Source of the DNA: Spodoptera frugiperda
Lineage: Eukaryota; Arthropoda; Insecta; Lepidoptera; Noctuidae
DNA: 64,000 nucleotides
Assembly: GCF_023101765.2 (NCBI RefSeq)
Contig: NC_064212.1
Location: 7,130,001-7,194,000 of the forward strand
Direction of reading: 5' to 3'
This document shows positions 35,801 through 48,312 of this stretch, piece by piece (position 1 is the first letter of the stretch; the number at the start of each line of letters is the position of its first letter). The notes under the pieces are model-generated. The model did not search any database, was not told where the DNA came from, and worked only from the letters and a program-made list of their open reading frames with translations. The translations under genes and the position numbers were made by a program.

Positions 35801-38800
35801 GAAAGAGCTTATTTTCTTAGAAGTCAATGTTGTTTCCTTAATTGCTTTAAAAATGAATTTGCTTTTTTACTTTCAGATAGTGTGGTGGTAGAATCAAACA
35901 TGTCAATAATAGATTGTCACTGGAACCATAACGGCACCATTCTTGCTGCTGCCGGCTTTACGTCCGACAAGACGAATGTTGTGCAATTCTTTAGTGCATA
36001 TGGAGAGGTGAGATTCTGTAACCCTGCTTATTTGTCGGCCATAAACGAATTACGAAAAATTTGTATTCAGCTACACCCTGTATTGATCTTTCCTCTATAT
36101 CTCTAGAAAAGTAATCGTTATTTAAATAAAAAATCGTGATATTGAGCGTGACGATCTCCGGCCACCGAAAGTGCGGGTCTGCGGACAACGTAACAGTTAA
36201 CCGGGACTCCGGCTCAAAGCAGGAGAAGGAACGGGGTGGTTTTTAGTCAGTATAAGTCTGAAACTCCCTCCCGCCTCACCCAAAGCGAGAGAAATCATTG
36301 GATGATTTTTCCCGCTCAAAAAATAAAAACATGACCAATTTGATGAGAAAATACATAACTGTAAATATTTATGTTGCAGCATATACGTACTCTACGCGTG
36401 CCCGGCGGTAGTATGAGAGCTCTGTCGTGGGAGAAGAAGTCGCTACGGCTCGCAATCGCCATCGACTCCTTCATATACTTTGCTAACGTCAAAATGGATC
36501 ACAAGTATGCGTTTTACGGTAATACTCTGGCATACGCATCGGGAACTGAAACCGTCACCTTTTGGGATACTGTAACACATCAGGTACCTAATAATAACTA
36601 AACAATTTGTACCTAATAACGGAACAGTTAGGCAATGGTTTGCAATTTCAGCTTTGCTAAGTTACTATTGTCAAAATACCTAAGTAGGTAAATCAACAGT
36701 ATTTGTACATTTGCATTTGCTTACATAAATAGTATAAGGTAACAACGAATGCTAAACGTTTCTGCTTTCTAGTCTTGGATAAATCATATACCGGACGTCA
36801 TTGATATGTGTGCAGTTGACGAATACTGCGTCATTGCCACTTTGGGACATATCATTATATCCAATCAGCAAGGAATACAATGTGATGGTAAGATGAGAAA
36901 CAGAAATAATATGTGTTTTTAATATGCATGCTTGTAGTTTTTTCTCAGATAATTTTGTTTTAAAATGTATGTATTATTTTGTTCATTTTAGCTAAACCGG
37001 TGAATATGCCAGTGGTTTATGTGACTATCAACAGCAAGGCAATTGTTGTGGCTGCCTCGAAGGAATCATTCCTTATATGGAAGTTCTCTACACCGACTAG
37101 ACCTCGTAAGTATGTGCATGCTTAGCGAAGGGGCTGCGCAAGGGGTTGCAGGTTCAGCTTGTACACATTTGTGGATCACAAACAATAACTTATGGTTTCC
37201 AGGCGCCACAGAACAATTGTACCAAGCGGATGGGTCGCCCATGTCCAGTAGCGACACCTGTTTCCAGGACGACACAATTTGCTGCATCGCAAGTTCAGAC
37301 ACACATCTTTTGATCGGAAGAGATTCTGGCTCCATATTGCTGTTCTCTCTAGTCAATTTCAAGAAAATCACTTCGATAAATATGAATTCCCGCCCCTATA
37401 GGTTGGGGCTCAACTCTAATTCCAGGTGCTTCTCTTAATACCTACCATAATACTTGATTATCGTGAAATTTTCTTTAAAGTCAATAAAAAGCTTAATGAT
37501 TGTTATTATTTTAGCAAATTTTACGTAATCGACCAGCCAGGCTCATTGTACTTGCTGGAAACGGATATGGCCAACAACATTAGCATAGGCCAAGCGTTAC
37601 GCAAGGACGTGTGGAGCGCCCTGTGGGCCACCGACAACCCGCAAATGTTGGCCGTGGCGGAGAAAGCGCGGCTCTACGTCATGAGGGACACTGAACCAGA
37701 GGAACCTCTCACTATGCAGGGATACTTGTGCAAGTTTAAGGTAAGTCGCGCAAAGAAGGTTTCATATAGAAACATCGTTCCATTCAAGTATTTACTTGAA
37801 ATCATTCTGTCTGTATATTGACAAAACAGAAGTCTTTAAAGCATAATCTTGTTAAATATTGCCTTCACAATCCTAGGAATTAGAAATCACGTCAGCACTT
37901 TTGGACAATGTAGATGACAAATGTACACCTCAACATATCGTGAGGGTGGAAGTCAAGTCGCTGAGAGATACGCGACAGCTGATTGAAAAAGTGGGGCTCA
38001 AGGAAGCAGAGAACTTCATTAAAGATAACCCACACCCCCAACTGTGGTAAGACATTTTATTATAATATAAGCTTAAATACTTATGTAGGTACTTATTTTA
38101 TAATTTCTATCTCACTTATGAGAAAGTATTTTTTTTTTTATATTTAATGGGTCGACGTTTGGCAGCTTTCTCACCTGATGGTAAGTGATGATGCGGCCTA
38201 TAAACTTGATAATATATGAATGATATTAATTAGGTACATTTCTATTTTAATAAACTTGAATTCATAGCTAGTAGCTACCTACAATGCAATTCTAATCTAC
38301 ATAATTTTTATATCAAGGCATAGCCATCTAAATAATACCTACGCTATCTGGTGCTCTTTTTATTGTTACCGTTTCTATTAAAAGTTATCTTGTAAATTGA
38401 TTTAATCGTCATTTTCATAAATTCTCATTTACTTAAATATGTTCTAGGTTGTTACTAGCAGAAGCGGCGCTAAAGAATTTCGAGTCTGAGTCTGCACTCG
38501 AGACGGCAGAGGCTGCGTTTGTACGTCGTAACGATTATGCTGGAATTAAATTCGTGTCTCGATTAAACGCATTACATTCTAATGCCCTTAAAAAAGCTGA
38601 AATATTAGCCTACTTTAAAGATTTTGATGCTGCCGAAAAAATATACCACAATGAAGATAGACGGTTGGTATACCTTTACTTATTGAATTAGAAGGAGGTA
38701 ACATATTATAATAATAACAGAAGGTCGCCTCTTATTATCGGAAGAGACAGACTGACGAGCACATTGTGGATTGTAACTGTTATTTATCAGTGTGTCGAAC

Positions 38801-41800
38801 TTATTCGATGACGTGAAAGCCGCCATTTTTTTGTGTAATAGGTAACTATTCAGTGACATAATAAGTTAATTAAAATATGGCATAAAGAGTTCGCTGCGCG
38901 ACGTCACACAAGATACTCACGAGTAAAAGTTCTAATACTCCCAGAGCGACTTGAAACTCTGGGCTTTTTTCGAATAGATCAAGTAATTACCTTACCGAAT
39001 TAATTTCAGGGACCTAGCGATAGCTCTTCGGAAACGCTTAGGTCATTGGTTCCGTGTCGTCGAACTACTGAAGATGTCTGCAAGTACAACCGATGCGCAA
39101 GTCAAACAGGCGTACAGCAACATTGGCGATTATTACATTGATAGGCAGAATTGGTAACTCATTTCTAAAATCATTTTCAGTTTTAAATACCTACCTGTAA
39201 CCTACTTTCTAGCTTTCCGCCCTTACTAGCTTTTTAGTATTGCCGTCTGTGCTGATATCTTCATAAATACCTGAAATAAGTTCACTACAACTTTTAAACT
39301 TTCTTAAAGAAATATTCTATCTACTGATGAAAACTGCATTAAAATCTGTTCAGTAGTTTTGTGTTTATCGTATACAAATAGACAGAGAGATGCGGTCGGA
39401 GATTTATTTTACATCTGTACAGGTCTAGTGCACTGGAGTATTACACAATGTCAAACAATACTGAAGGTTTGAAGAAATGTTATATGGCGCTCGAAGATAA
39501 CGAGTCTCTGTCCAAATTATTTACCACGTCACCGAGAAATAAGGTTTGTTTCATAATATTCGTATCATATTACGTTCTTATACAGTAATTTCTGCGGTAT
39601 CAAGATTAGCATTTTAATGTTTGGGCTGTATACTTGTAATAATACGTTCCAATACTTGCAACAGTTACTATAAATAGGCATGAACCATGAACATTAAAAT
39701 TCTATTTAGTCCGTCAATTAGGTAATGAAAAAATGTTAGACACGTATTTTTATTTTGTCATATAAGATAAGAATACTTAGATAAAACGAATTAAAGTTTA
39801 CGAGTGGGAGCCAATAAGTCATTTCTGCGTCTAAAATGTAGGTACCTAGAAGTGCCGTCACGCGATATTTCAAATCGATATAGGTACCGTCGAAAGTATT
39901 TGTTTCCGTAGGAAAAAAAATATGTGTCTTATATTTTAAAAATATTTATAAGACGGACGTTAAAATAAATATTAGTCATCTACCCTATTGCGTGTGTAGG
40001 ATTTCGTATCGCAGTAAATAAGAAGTCTTTCAAATATTTGTATGTAATGATTACAATTTTAAGAGATCTGGCTCTATCGCTCTTGGTCAATGACCTTTAT
40101 TATGGGCTATGGGCTCTGATAAAGAGTTGGTACCGTTTAGATGTTAAATGAAAAATACTGTAGCTATTAATAGTATTAATATTTTTTTTATCATCAGGAG
40201 GTGGGCCTGGCAAAGCAAAGTTTGTTGAACGAGCTTAATGACAGTATTGGTCAAGAACCATCAATACAGGGCATTATCCAACTCAAACAAAGTGGCCGGA
40301 TGACGCAAGCTGCGGAGATGGCGTTTCAGGCGAGTCATACTTGAAACTGAATTAATAGTAGTTTTAGATTGAGATAACTTAATTTCAGCCGTAAGTAGGT
40401 AGGTATAAACGTTAAGACAAAACTCTCCAACAAGTATGTCGTACCTTGAAAACATTCTGCTGTTACACCACCTGGACAGCCAAGACTTGACTAAGTTTCC
40501 TATACTAGTACTCTGCCCAGCCAAGCTAACATACTTTTCTTTTTAGTTAGCCAATTTGGAGGCTTCGAGGAAAGCATCACCTTTGAAGATAAAGAAGCTT
40601 TATGTTCTGGCTGGTCATTTGTACAGCCAAAGCTCCGTCGGTAAGTATCTATCGTATTGTTGTTAATTTATTATACTCCATAGAATAGGTACTAAGAATA
40701 CCTCGTGGTTTCTAGAAGCAATGAATCAAATGAATGTATAGGGTAACTACCCGGATACGTGGACAGCAGGTGCTTAGCGAGTCTTCTGTTTTTTTAATGT
40801 AATTAGAGAATTGTAATTACAAACTAAGATAGACGTTTTTCCATCTTTAAAATATGTTTTCGGCGTACGTTTTTTTTCAAATGTGTTATTAAGCAAGAAT
40901 AATAGGTAGTTGTATATGACGTCGATAATAATCAACCGAGATCTTGAAATTGCCTGCCTAGCGCAAACGCTAATTGGCAAGAGGCATTCGTTTAGGACGG
41001 CTGATGATTGCATGGTATAATGGTATGTACTGTGTATGTACGTTGTGGCAGACGGCAGCCGGTGTCGCGAGGCGGCGCGGTGCTGGCGCGGGGCGCGCGC
41101 GGCGCACTGGGCGGCGGCGGGCGCGGCGCGGGCGCGGGCCCGGCCGCCGCGCCCCGAGCCCGCCGCGCGCGCCGCCGCCCGCCTCATGCAGCACCACGCC
41201 GCGCTGCATCCCGCCATGCACACACAGGTCGTATACTGCTGCATCCCGCACGACCCATGTCGACCTTCGTGATGGCCATTCTCACTTTGACTTTCAACAC
41301 ATTTTCCTTTTCTTATAACTTTCTCTTCAGTAAACATGATTAACCAAATGATGTCATTAACTACTTATAAAATAAATGCTTTATTTTTATTCTTATTTCT
41401 ACTGCGAAAACTCTTGCCATGGTTCGTGCCAAGGAGTACTTAGGCATAAATAATCTTTCAAAATATCTAATTCTGAATATGTCCAACCAGCAGGTTTGGT
41501 GTACGATAGCATCAATAGCGATTCAAACCCGAGCATTTGAGCTATGTTCGAAGGCTTTAATTAAACTAGAGGCTCAAGATGTAAGTTACTTGCAAATGGC
41601 AACACCTACCTTCTAAAATTTCATTTAATGTAACAAGAAAGTTAATTTAAAATACCAACAATAGAACAAGACCTAATTTTTTTTTGTATAATATTTTTTA
41701 CAGCCTGAAACCTTTGAAAATTTGGCTATAGAAATATTTACGAAGTACAAACCCAAAAACACAAAAGGAAACAAAATTGAATGCCCGAATTGCGATTGCA

Positions 41801-42214
41801 GCATGCCGGAATGGTACGTATCTATGTATTCAACTAAACGTTAACGCCTATATTTTGAAATTTAAAGCAAAATTTACAGCTCGATATCGGAAGTCTGTTG
41901 GTAATACTCTATGGGCATTTGCCTAGTTTCCTTAAGGATTTGAGAGGGTTTAGTACTTTTGTTTTAGGTTTAAACTCGTACTAGGCCCTCCTAGCTGTAT
42001 GGTGTGGTCATTAGTAGGTAATTATGTACATATGTGTCGCAGGGCGGCGTCGTGTCCGCGCTGCAGCAGCGAGTTCCCCGAGTGCGCGGTGTCGGGGCGC
42101 GGGCTGGGCGCGGGGCAGGCCGTGTGGACGTGCGCCGTCTGCGCCGCGCATGCGCAGCACCACGAGCTCGTGCTGCGACACTCCTGTCCCATGTGCCATG
42201 CTCAACTCTCATAG
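32837..42214 (+). CDS. WDR35: WDR35 / IFT121, intraflagellar transport complex A subunit
   Basis: Twenty-two exons: 32837-32860, 33494-33605, 33921-34060, 34327-34429, 34804-34964, 35511-35658, 35877-36007, 36380-36583, 36773-36887, 36992-37105, 37203-37425, 37515-37740, 37877-38046, 38448-38663, 39010-39153, 39423-39543, 40198-40329, 40547-40640, 41052-41227, 41494-41580, 41704-41813, 42043-42214. Total 3123 nt, 1040 residues (human about 1180). The N-terminus MFIYMSKK, the WD40 part (LTTSDEHGVIIVWMLYKGSW, DGSRVWGKDIKGPG), the helical repeats (ENFIKDNPHPQLWLLLAEAA) and a C-terminal zinc-ribbon-like region (CPNC, CPRC, CAVC, CPMC) follow the family order. It acts in retrograde ciliary transport and membrane-protein entry; the fly homologue is Oseg4. 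The helical part is shorter than usual. The donor after exon 17 is GC (CAG|GCGAGT). Confidence 0.92.
33345..33391 (-). mobile_element. 47-bp retroposed fragment with 15-bp target duplication
   Basis: The insert begins with (CAT)n and contains ACGTCCACTGCTGAACAAAG, part of a repeat common in moths. It is flanked by TTTTCTCCTAGACAT at 33330-33344 and 33392-33406. The trinucleotide run looks like the 3' tail of a heavily 5'-truncated non-LTR element inserted in reverse. Confidence 0.8.
34607..34780 (+). mobile_element. Short Helitron-like element in WDR35 intron 4
   Basis: Starts TCTCTATATATAAAAAGCAA and includes TTTCGCTAAAACTTGA and GAAGGTTTAAAAGGTG, phrases typical of non-autonomous Helitrons in Lepidoptera. 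Near its end GGCGGTACAAAGTTTGCTGG resembles their usual 3' region. The 3' end is diverged, so the right border is approximate. It stops only about 25 bp before WDR35 exon 5. Confidence 0.6.
34985..35258 (-). mobile_element. tRNA-derived SINE, copy 2 (WDR35 intron 5)
   Basis: Reverse-orientation copy of the SINE at 6704-7008. The tRNA-like head (box B complement GGAATCGAACC) is at the right and the CGAAGGGGTAGGCAG tail region at the left. It has small deletions relative to the other two. I did not identify clear target duplications. Confidence 0.8.
38140..38200. repeat. Fragment of dispersed repeat
   Basis: Poly-T, then GGGTCGACGTTTGGCAGC and CACCTGATGGTAAGTGATGA. The same arrangement is at 49790-49870 and partly at 62850-62895, so this is a truncated interspersed repeat inside a WDR35 intron. 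Confidence 0.5.
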
Positions 42215-43719
42215 ACTTCTTCTGACTCTTGGAATGGAGAGAATACTTTTAATTTATTGAAACAATCCATTTTTGGCAATAATAAGAGGACGATCTCTAC
42301 TCGACAGTACCTACTTAGTAATTTAGTACCTACTTACTCAATATTAGATGTAATATGTTTATTTCATTAACCATTATGTACACAAAAAATATAAGAATGA
42401 CCTTTTCAGCAAGGGTATGGTTGAAGTAGGGAATTAAATACATACAATGTAAGTAGTAATAAAATACTAATAATTATTTATAATGATTATAAAATAAAAA
42501 ACCAATACATTATAATTTAAACTTTTATTTAAATAGGGTTTCACAAAGTAAGAACATGTTTTCTTTGTTGAACATTACTGAAATCCTGACTAGATAAATA
42601 AAAAAAAAAAACATTATTAATTAGTATATTAAGTGATTTCTGATATTTAAGACAATTTGAACAGCTTCAGTTAATTAGAATATTTTGTACTATTAACAAT
42701 ACATGAAAACATTGCATACCTATTGAAGTGGCAAAACAAACATGTTTAAAAGTTATGTATACCTTAATGAACACAGCAATAATTCTAATTCATATTAATT
42801 TTCAGTATTGGTATGCTTTTTACTCACAATACAAGCTATGTATAACACATTTTTATACTAAAGGCAACAAGTGAGTCACAAACATCAAAATATTACAAAC
42901 ATCTACTTAGTACAATATTTGAAGTATGCATTTAATTTAGTGGATGTTTATAATATTGTGGATGGACATGGACTATTATGGTTAAAATAAATTTATTCAA
43001 TGCAAAAACAAAGCTTTAACATATTATTCTAAGGAAAAATTGGTTTTATGTATCTAATTATAAAAAGTAACTGAACTTAAAACAAATGCCTTCATTAAAT
43101 TAATTTATTTATTCATTTAATGAAAATGAACTGGTACTTTTGTAAAAATAATAGCTAACAGCATACTTAATTCTGAATGGATAATTTCTAAAGACAAAAT
43201 AAATTTGACTTAGTCATACTTCTTTACATTGAAATTAAAATTGATACATCCATTCATAAGACACAATAATTGTGAAACATGCTTAAAATTATGCTTTATA
43301 CTTGAGATAAACAATCACTATTATTATTTGCTCACTTCAAGCTGACCTGCAGATGTTGATAAATGTAACAAATCCCATCTAATTATGTATGTATTTGCTA
43401 CTATTATTAGAGTTATTGCAGTATCAATAATGTGAGTTCTAAACCAGGTTACAATGATTGTGGTCAAGAGTGTATAGATACATGTATAGCATATTACACC
43501 TCAGAAACAACATGCTCACAATGTATAGCTTTAAAAATTGTGTAAGGATTATGAAGCATAATAAAATTGTACCTAATTATATTCTGTAATTAATTATCAG
43601 AACTTTATTGCCTATTATTTTTTACATGAATTTTTTTTAAATCTCTATATTTCACCCTATTTATATTAAAAACCTCAGTCCCATTTACAAACAATATGCA
43701 AAAATACAACACGAAATAA
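42215..43719. other. Convergent intergenic region, WDR35 and SELENOT 3' ends
   Basis: 1.5 kb of AT-rich sequence with no supported gene, presumably both 3' UTRs. The minus-strand SELENOT message probably extends into the right half. Confidence 0.5.
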
Positions 43720-44619
43720 TTATTGCACAAAGTTATTATTGGACAATTCCATTTTTGAGAACTGCAATGTATTGTCAATTATTTGAAACAGCTCAGGTGG
43801 CTGTGGGATCCTTCCTGTGTCTAACTTGGACCACAATGGAATGTTGTTTAAGGATATTTCAAATGCACCAGATGACACTAACTGGCCTTCAACCATGTTA
43901 GCTAAGAAAAACATCATCATGCATGCATACAGTTTGTTCTCAAGGCACCAACTCCACCAAGCAGGCTGTGGTTTGTTCAGCCAAGCAAATATGTTGACTC
44001 CACTAAGTATGCACATGATCAGTATCATCTTGCCAAAACCCTGAAATATAAATAAGATAAGTATTGTATTAACTTACACATAATAATATACTTATGTTAA
44101 TGATGTCAGTGTTGTTTAAATAACTGATAAGAATTGGGTAGTAGCAGGTACACATACTCAACTGATTATTGAAAAACATCTACATATTAGAAATATTGAC
44201 TAAATGTGAAAATTATATCAGATCGATTAAATCGGATTCACTCACAATCAATCGCGATAGATACATATTTAAACCTGGAGGATCATAATTGGCCCCAATG
44301 ACAGATATTTCTGGGTATTTTTGTTGAATTATACCCGCATAGTCTTCAAAAACTTTTCTGTATCCGCAAGAATAACTGCAAGAAACGAAAATTTAATTTT
44401 ACACTTATAATGCATAGATACATGATAGATTAGATACACATAATTAAAATTATAACCTTACCAGTAATAAATGTTCATAATATGACCTACACCTTGTCCG
44501 ATTTTTGAAATGCTTTCGGCATCATTTTCACTAGCTTGTACATTGTTATTGCTGGATAAAATAATACAAGTAACAACTATTGTAAGGAAACCTAAACAGA
44601 AATTAGTTGACAAAGACAT
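43720..44619 (-). CDS. Selenoprotein T homologue, cysteine form (SELENOT-like)
   Basis: Three exons: 44462-44619, 44246-44375 and 43720-44040. Total 609 nt, 202 residues (human SELENOT 195). A hydrophobic N-terminal signal segment (LGFLTIVVTCIIL) comes first. The redox motif is CYSCGYRKVFEDY, where vertebrates have CVSU, so the Sec position is Cys. A membrane-associated hydrophobic part (FGKMILIMCILSGVNIFAWL) and the family signature LYACMMMFFLANMVEGQL with GAFEISLNNIPLWSKL follow. It is a thioredoxin-fold oxidoreductase of the ER membrane. Start chosen at MSLSTNF because the signal segment follows directly; an in-frame upstream ATG is 36 bp away. Confidence 0.92.
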
Positions 44620-46430
44620 CGCTGTTATTTCGTTATCACTAATGACTTTCAACAACCACGACGAAATGTCATTAACACAGCACAGTTATATTTCTTGTAT
44701 ATTGTATTTGATGTTTTATTTAGAAAAAATCAACTATTAGAATAGATTATTTCACTACAATTGAAATTGATAATGAAATGATAATAGTCATTCACATAGC
44801 ACGATACTCTATGGCGCTTTACTGTCATTTGTCTGATCTCTAAATGTAATTCTCTATGGCCAAGGAAGGGTGAAATTCTGCCTTTTACGTTTTACCCCGC
44901 AAGATGTCGCATGATTGCGATTGCGATTTTTTTTATTTGTATATATTTTTTAAACAATTTGCCCCACCGACGCATTGGGAATTTCTCCTGTGTCATGTTA
45001 TGTGTCGTGAGTATATTTACGAGCAATTTTTGGATCATACAAAGAGTTATTCCGTGCGGGAATCGATCCTCGATACGTTGCGCAGCAGCCGGTTGGTTGG
45101 TTAATTATTATCGCTTCACCTATGCAAACGTGCACTTCTGCATTAAACCAGTCCCAGTGCCGGTTTTAGCATTACTAACGCACTTAGTGAGAATTTTTCG
45201 ACGCCTCCTTTTTTGATGACAAGGGAAAACCTTCAAAAAGCTCCTAGTATTTTGGGGAATACTACTAGGGAGTGGGATTTATATCTCACCAAAGTGAACC
45301 CGCTGGCCACCCTCGGCGTCTACAAGGGACATTGGGTCGTTTAATAGACTTCTCTTCGTACGATCCGGCTGGCCACTATAGCGTCCGGATGCCTGATAGT
45401 CCAGATGTCCCACAGGCGCCTCGTAAAGGGCCATCGATAGCACGACACCCGCTTAGAAGCGGCGAACTTCTTGAGGTCCCCCAATGTTACGCAGTAGTCT
45501 GTGCAGAGTACAAATTGCCTTCACGGCTCGGGTAACTAGGCGCAGAAATACTTTTCGAAACCCCACCGACGAACGACACTAGGGCGAGGCTGGCCACAAC
45601 AACCCACAGACATGTGTACAGATTGGCAAAAAATGTATGTAATAAATATGAATGGATAAGGTTGTTAGTATCGCATTGCCAACTTTTGTTTCTTTATTTT
45701 AAATGATTAATAAAGCAACAAAAGAGTAAAGTAATATTGCAATATTATTTCTCGAGAGTACATTAGAGTACAAAATAAACGAATACGAGTATGTACTCGT
45801 AAAAACTCACACGAGTACATAGTAGTACTCGAGCAAATTATGTGTCAATAGAACGTTACCTAGGCGTTTTTCACATTGAAAATAAAGCAATACAAGTTGT
45901 TAGATAATGCGATACCAGCGAACCCAGTTAATCCATACTCTTTTTGCCAAGCTGTATGTCTATGGTTTAAGGCGTTAACAGACGCTCCTACAGATAGCAA
46001 CGCAGCAATTACCACGACCTTGCTACAGACGTTCCGACTTTCAGGCATCCAACCGCCCGTTGCCTTTACCGCAGTTGGTTGGTATCGACGAGACGATGAT
46101 AGTCGACCAGTATTAATGATAATTATGTCGGACCAACCGCTCCACACACGGTTTAATTTGTTCGTGGACGGACGGTCGGGTCCAACCAAATTGGAACGTC
46201 TGATAATGACTTTAGCTCAGCTGTTTATAGGTACCTACTTTGTGTATTTATAAATCAAATCATAGAAAAGGTAAAGGTAGGTACGATTGATATCGTTACC
46301 TAGAACTACGGTTGTTTCGAGGTTCTTTTACTATACTTAGTATTACTTAGTTTCTGTAAAAAAATTGCATTGCAACTGTTTATTGTACATATTTAAAAGC
46401 ATCGACGTCATACCCTTCAAAGTATCAATA
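44620..46430. other. Intergenic region between SELENOT and PITHD1 with repeat-like DNA
   Basis: Divergent promoter side of both genes. The 44950-45600 part is GC-richer and looks like dispersed retroelement debris (AAGTGAACCCGCTGGCCACC, CTCGTAAAGGGCCATCGATA), but I could not assign a family. A 125-codon frame at 45876-46253 overlaps a 109-codon frame on the other strand; neither resembles anything I know. Confidence 0.4.
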
Positions 46431-47690
46431 ATGTCTCATCATCATTGCCATGGACATCATGATCATGATCACAGCAATGCCGACGAAATCGGCTTTCAGT
46501 ATAACCTATATGAAAAAATTGATAAGGAAAATTTACAATGTTTAAATGAAACTATCGAAGGCTCTGGGAAAACTGTTTTCAAACCATGGGACAAAAGACT
46601 AGATACAACTCATGTAAGTGCTTCTTTTATTTGATATTTTGGAGGTTTAATCATAACTTCCCTTGATTACTCCCTTCCTAATTTTTTAGGGGATAGTTCA
46701 TTAGTCGAGCAGACGGTTTTTTCGATGGTAAGCAATTGGTGTCGCACATAAACAAGTGCGTTGCCGGCTTTTTGGAGGTTTATATTTTTAATGTGAATTA
46801 CTATGAAACTTGGTAATTATATTATGAAGATTAGATGACCATGCAATATGTCGGTACTTGGTCTGAAAGATCGCTGCTGCAACCTTGGGCTACCCACTAA
46901 TTAAGATATTGAGTTTGGGCTCATTAGATATTACAAACATGCTTATCTTGATGATGAGGACATATTGATTTATGTATCCATTACAAATATATTACACCAC
47001 TAAATCCATAACATCAATTTGCAAATCTTCTCATACCCAGGTATCCAATTCTATTTTAATTTACTTATAATATGCATCCTTAATTTTCAGTTTGTTGAAA
47101 GTGATGCTGATGAAGAATTATTATTTAATATACCATTCACAGGGAATGTCAAACTTAAAGGTATCAAAATATCAGCAGAAGATTCTGACTGTCATCCTGC
47201 AAAGTTACGATTGTGAGTATAACAAAATCTAATCTACCTAAAGAAATTTAGCATTTTCTGATAAGAAACTAATAAGTACTGTTTTTCAGATATAAGAATA
47301 AACCCAACATGACATTTGACGATGTGGCTCTAGAGCCTGATCAAATTTTTGAACTGCAGAAGGATAGTCAAGGCGTTTTGGAATATTGCCCCAAGTAAGA
47401 ATACTTAGATAATATTGTTTCTCTAAAATCATAAGTATAATTATGATAATTATGATAACATTTTTATTTATTTTTTTAGAATTGTCACATTTTCATCGGT
47501 ATCACATTTAACAATGCATTTCCCCTGCAACTTTGGTGCTGAAAATACGAAAATATATTATATTGGATTAAAGGGTGAATGGACTCCAGGGCATAGACAC
47601 GGAGTAACTATTTGTACTTATGAAGCTAGACCTAATATTGATGACCATAAACTGAAGCAATTTGATTCTGTAACAAGACAAATTGAGTAA
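46431..47690 (+). CDS. PITHD1: PITH domain-containing protein 1 (PITHD1)
   Basis: Four exons: 46431-46613, 47091-47212, 47290-47394 and 47480-47690. Total 621 nt, 206 residues (human 211). A His-rich start (MSHHHCHGHHDHDH) precedes the PITH domain. Recognised pieces are LQCLNETIEGSGKTVFKPW, FVESDADEELLFNIPFTGNV, KLKGIKISAEDSDCHP and FYIGLRGEWT-like IYYIGLKGEWTPGHRHGVTI. PITH domains are related to the proteasome-binding domain of thioredoxin-like 1, so proteasome association is possible. The His/Asp-rich N-terminus could bind metal; that is inference. Confidence 0.93.
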
Positions 47691-48298
47691 AAATATTAAA
47701 TTATTTTATTAAGTTTCTTTGTATATTCATAATAATATTTTTTTCTTTGTTACCATAAATTACTTTGCTATGTATCTATACATATATTTCTCAACTGTGT
47801 TTCATAATTATTATCATCAAAGTAATATTTGTAGGGTCATATGCAAAATATAATATGATAATCATAAATTTTACTTACCTATTTAAATTGTATTCTTTCA
47901 CTGAACTGTAGAACTAATTACTAATGCATTTAATAATGTACTAATATAAAATGTACACCTAATACTCTTCTCATCTATTTATACTATTTATCTTCCAGTA
48001 AGAGTAAGACTGTAAAATAAAATAAATAAGTAAGTACCTATTTAATATTAGTTTTATTTTGTTACACACATAACTTTGAATTTGTATTTAAAATATATTT
48101 TTATTGGACACTGTGTTGATATCAATTCATATTTTTTCATGAAGTAAGTAATTTATTTTCCGCAAAATAATAATTAAATATTTATAGGATATTATTAACG
48201 TTCTTTCTCTTAAATATGTCAGTCATTCCACCAAAAAATATAACTAAACCAATTTAAACGTTTCAAAGTAACTGTCGAAAATCGAAACCTTTATTTCT
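47691..48298. other. Intergenic spacer after PITHD1
   Basis: Very AT-rich; presumed PITHD1 3' UTR. No gene seen. Confidence 0.5.
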
Positions 48299-48312
48299 AA
48301 GTCAGTAAATCC

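Noticed and set aside
40970..41343. Several overlapping Ala/Arg-rich frames on both strands
   Set aside because: They are by-products of the extreme GC of WDR35 exon 19. Only the frame joined in phase to exons 18 and 20 is kept.
44246..44619. SECIS element or UGA-Sec codon in the selenoprotein T homologue
   Set aside because: The Sec position is a Cys codon, so no SECIS is expected and I saw none.
45780..45835. Repeated GAGTAC-type words
   Set aside because: Short low-complexity run; not a CRISPR array or a defined tandem repeat.
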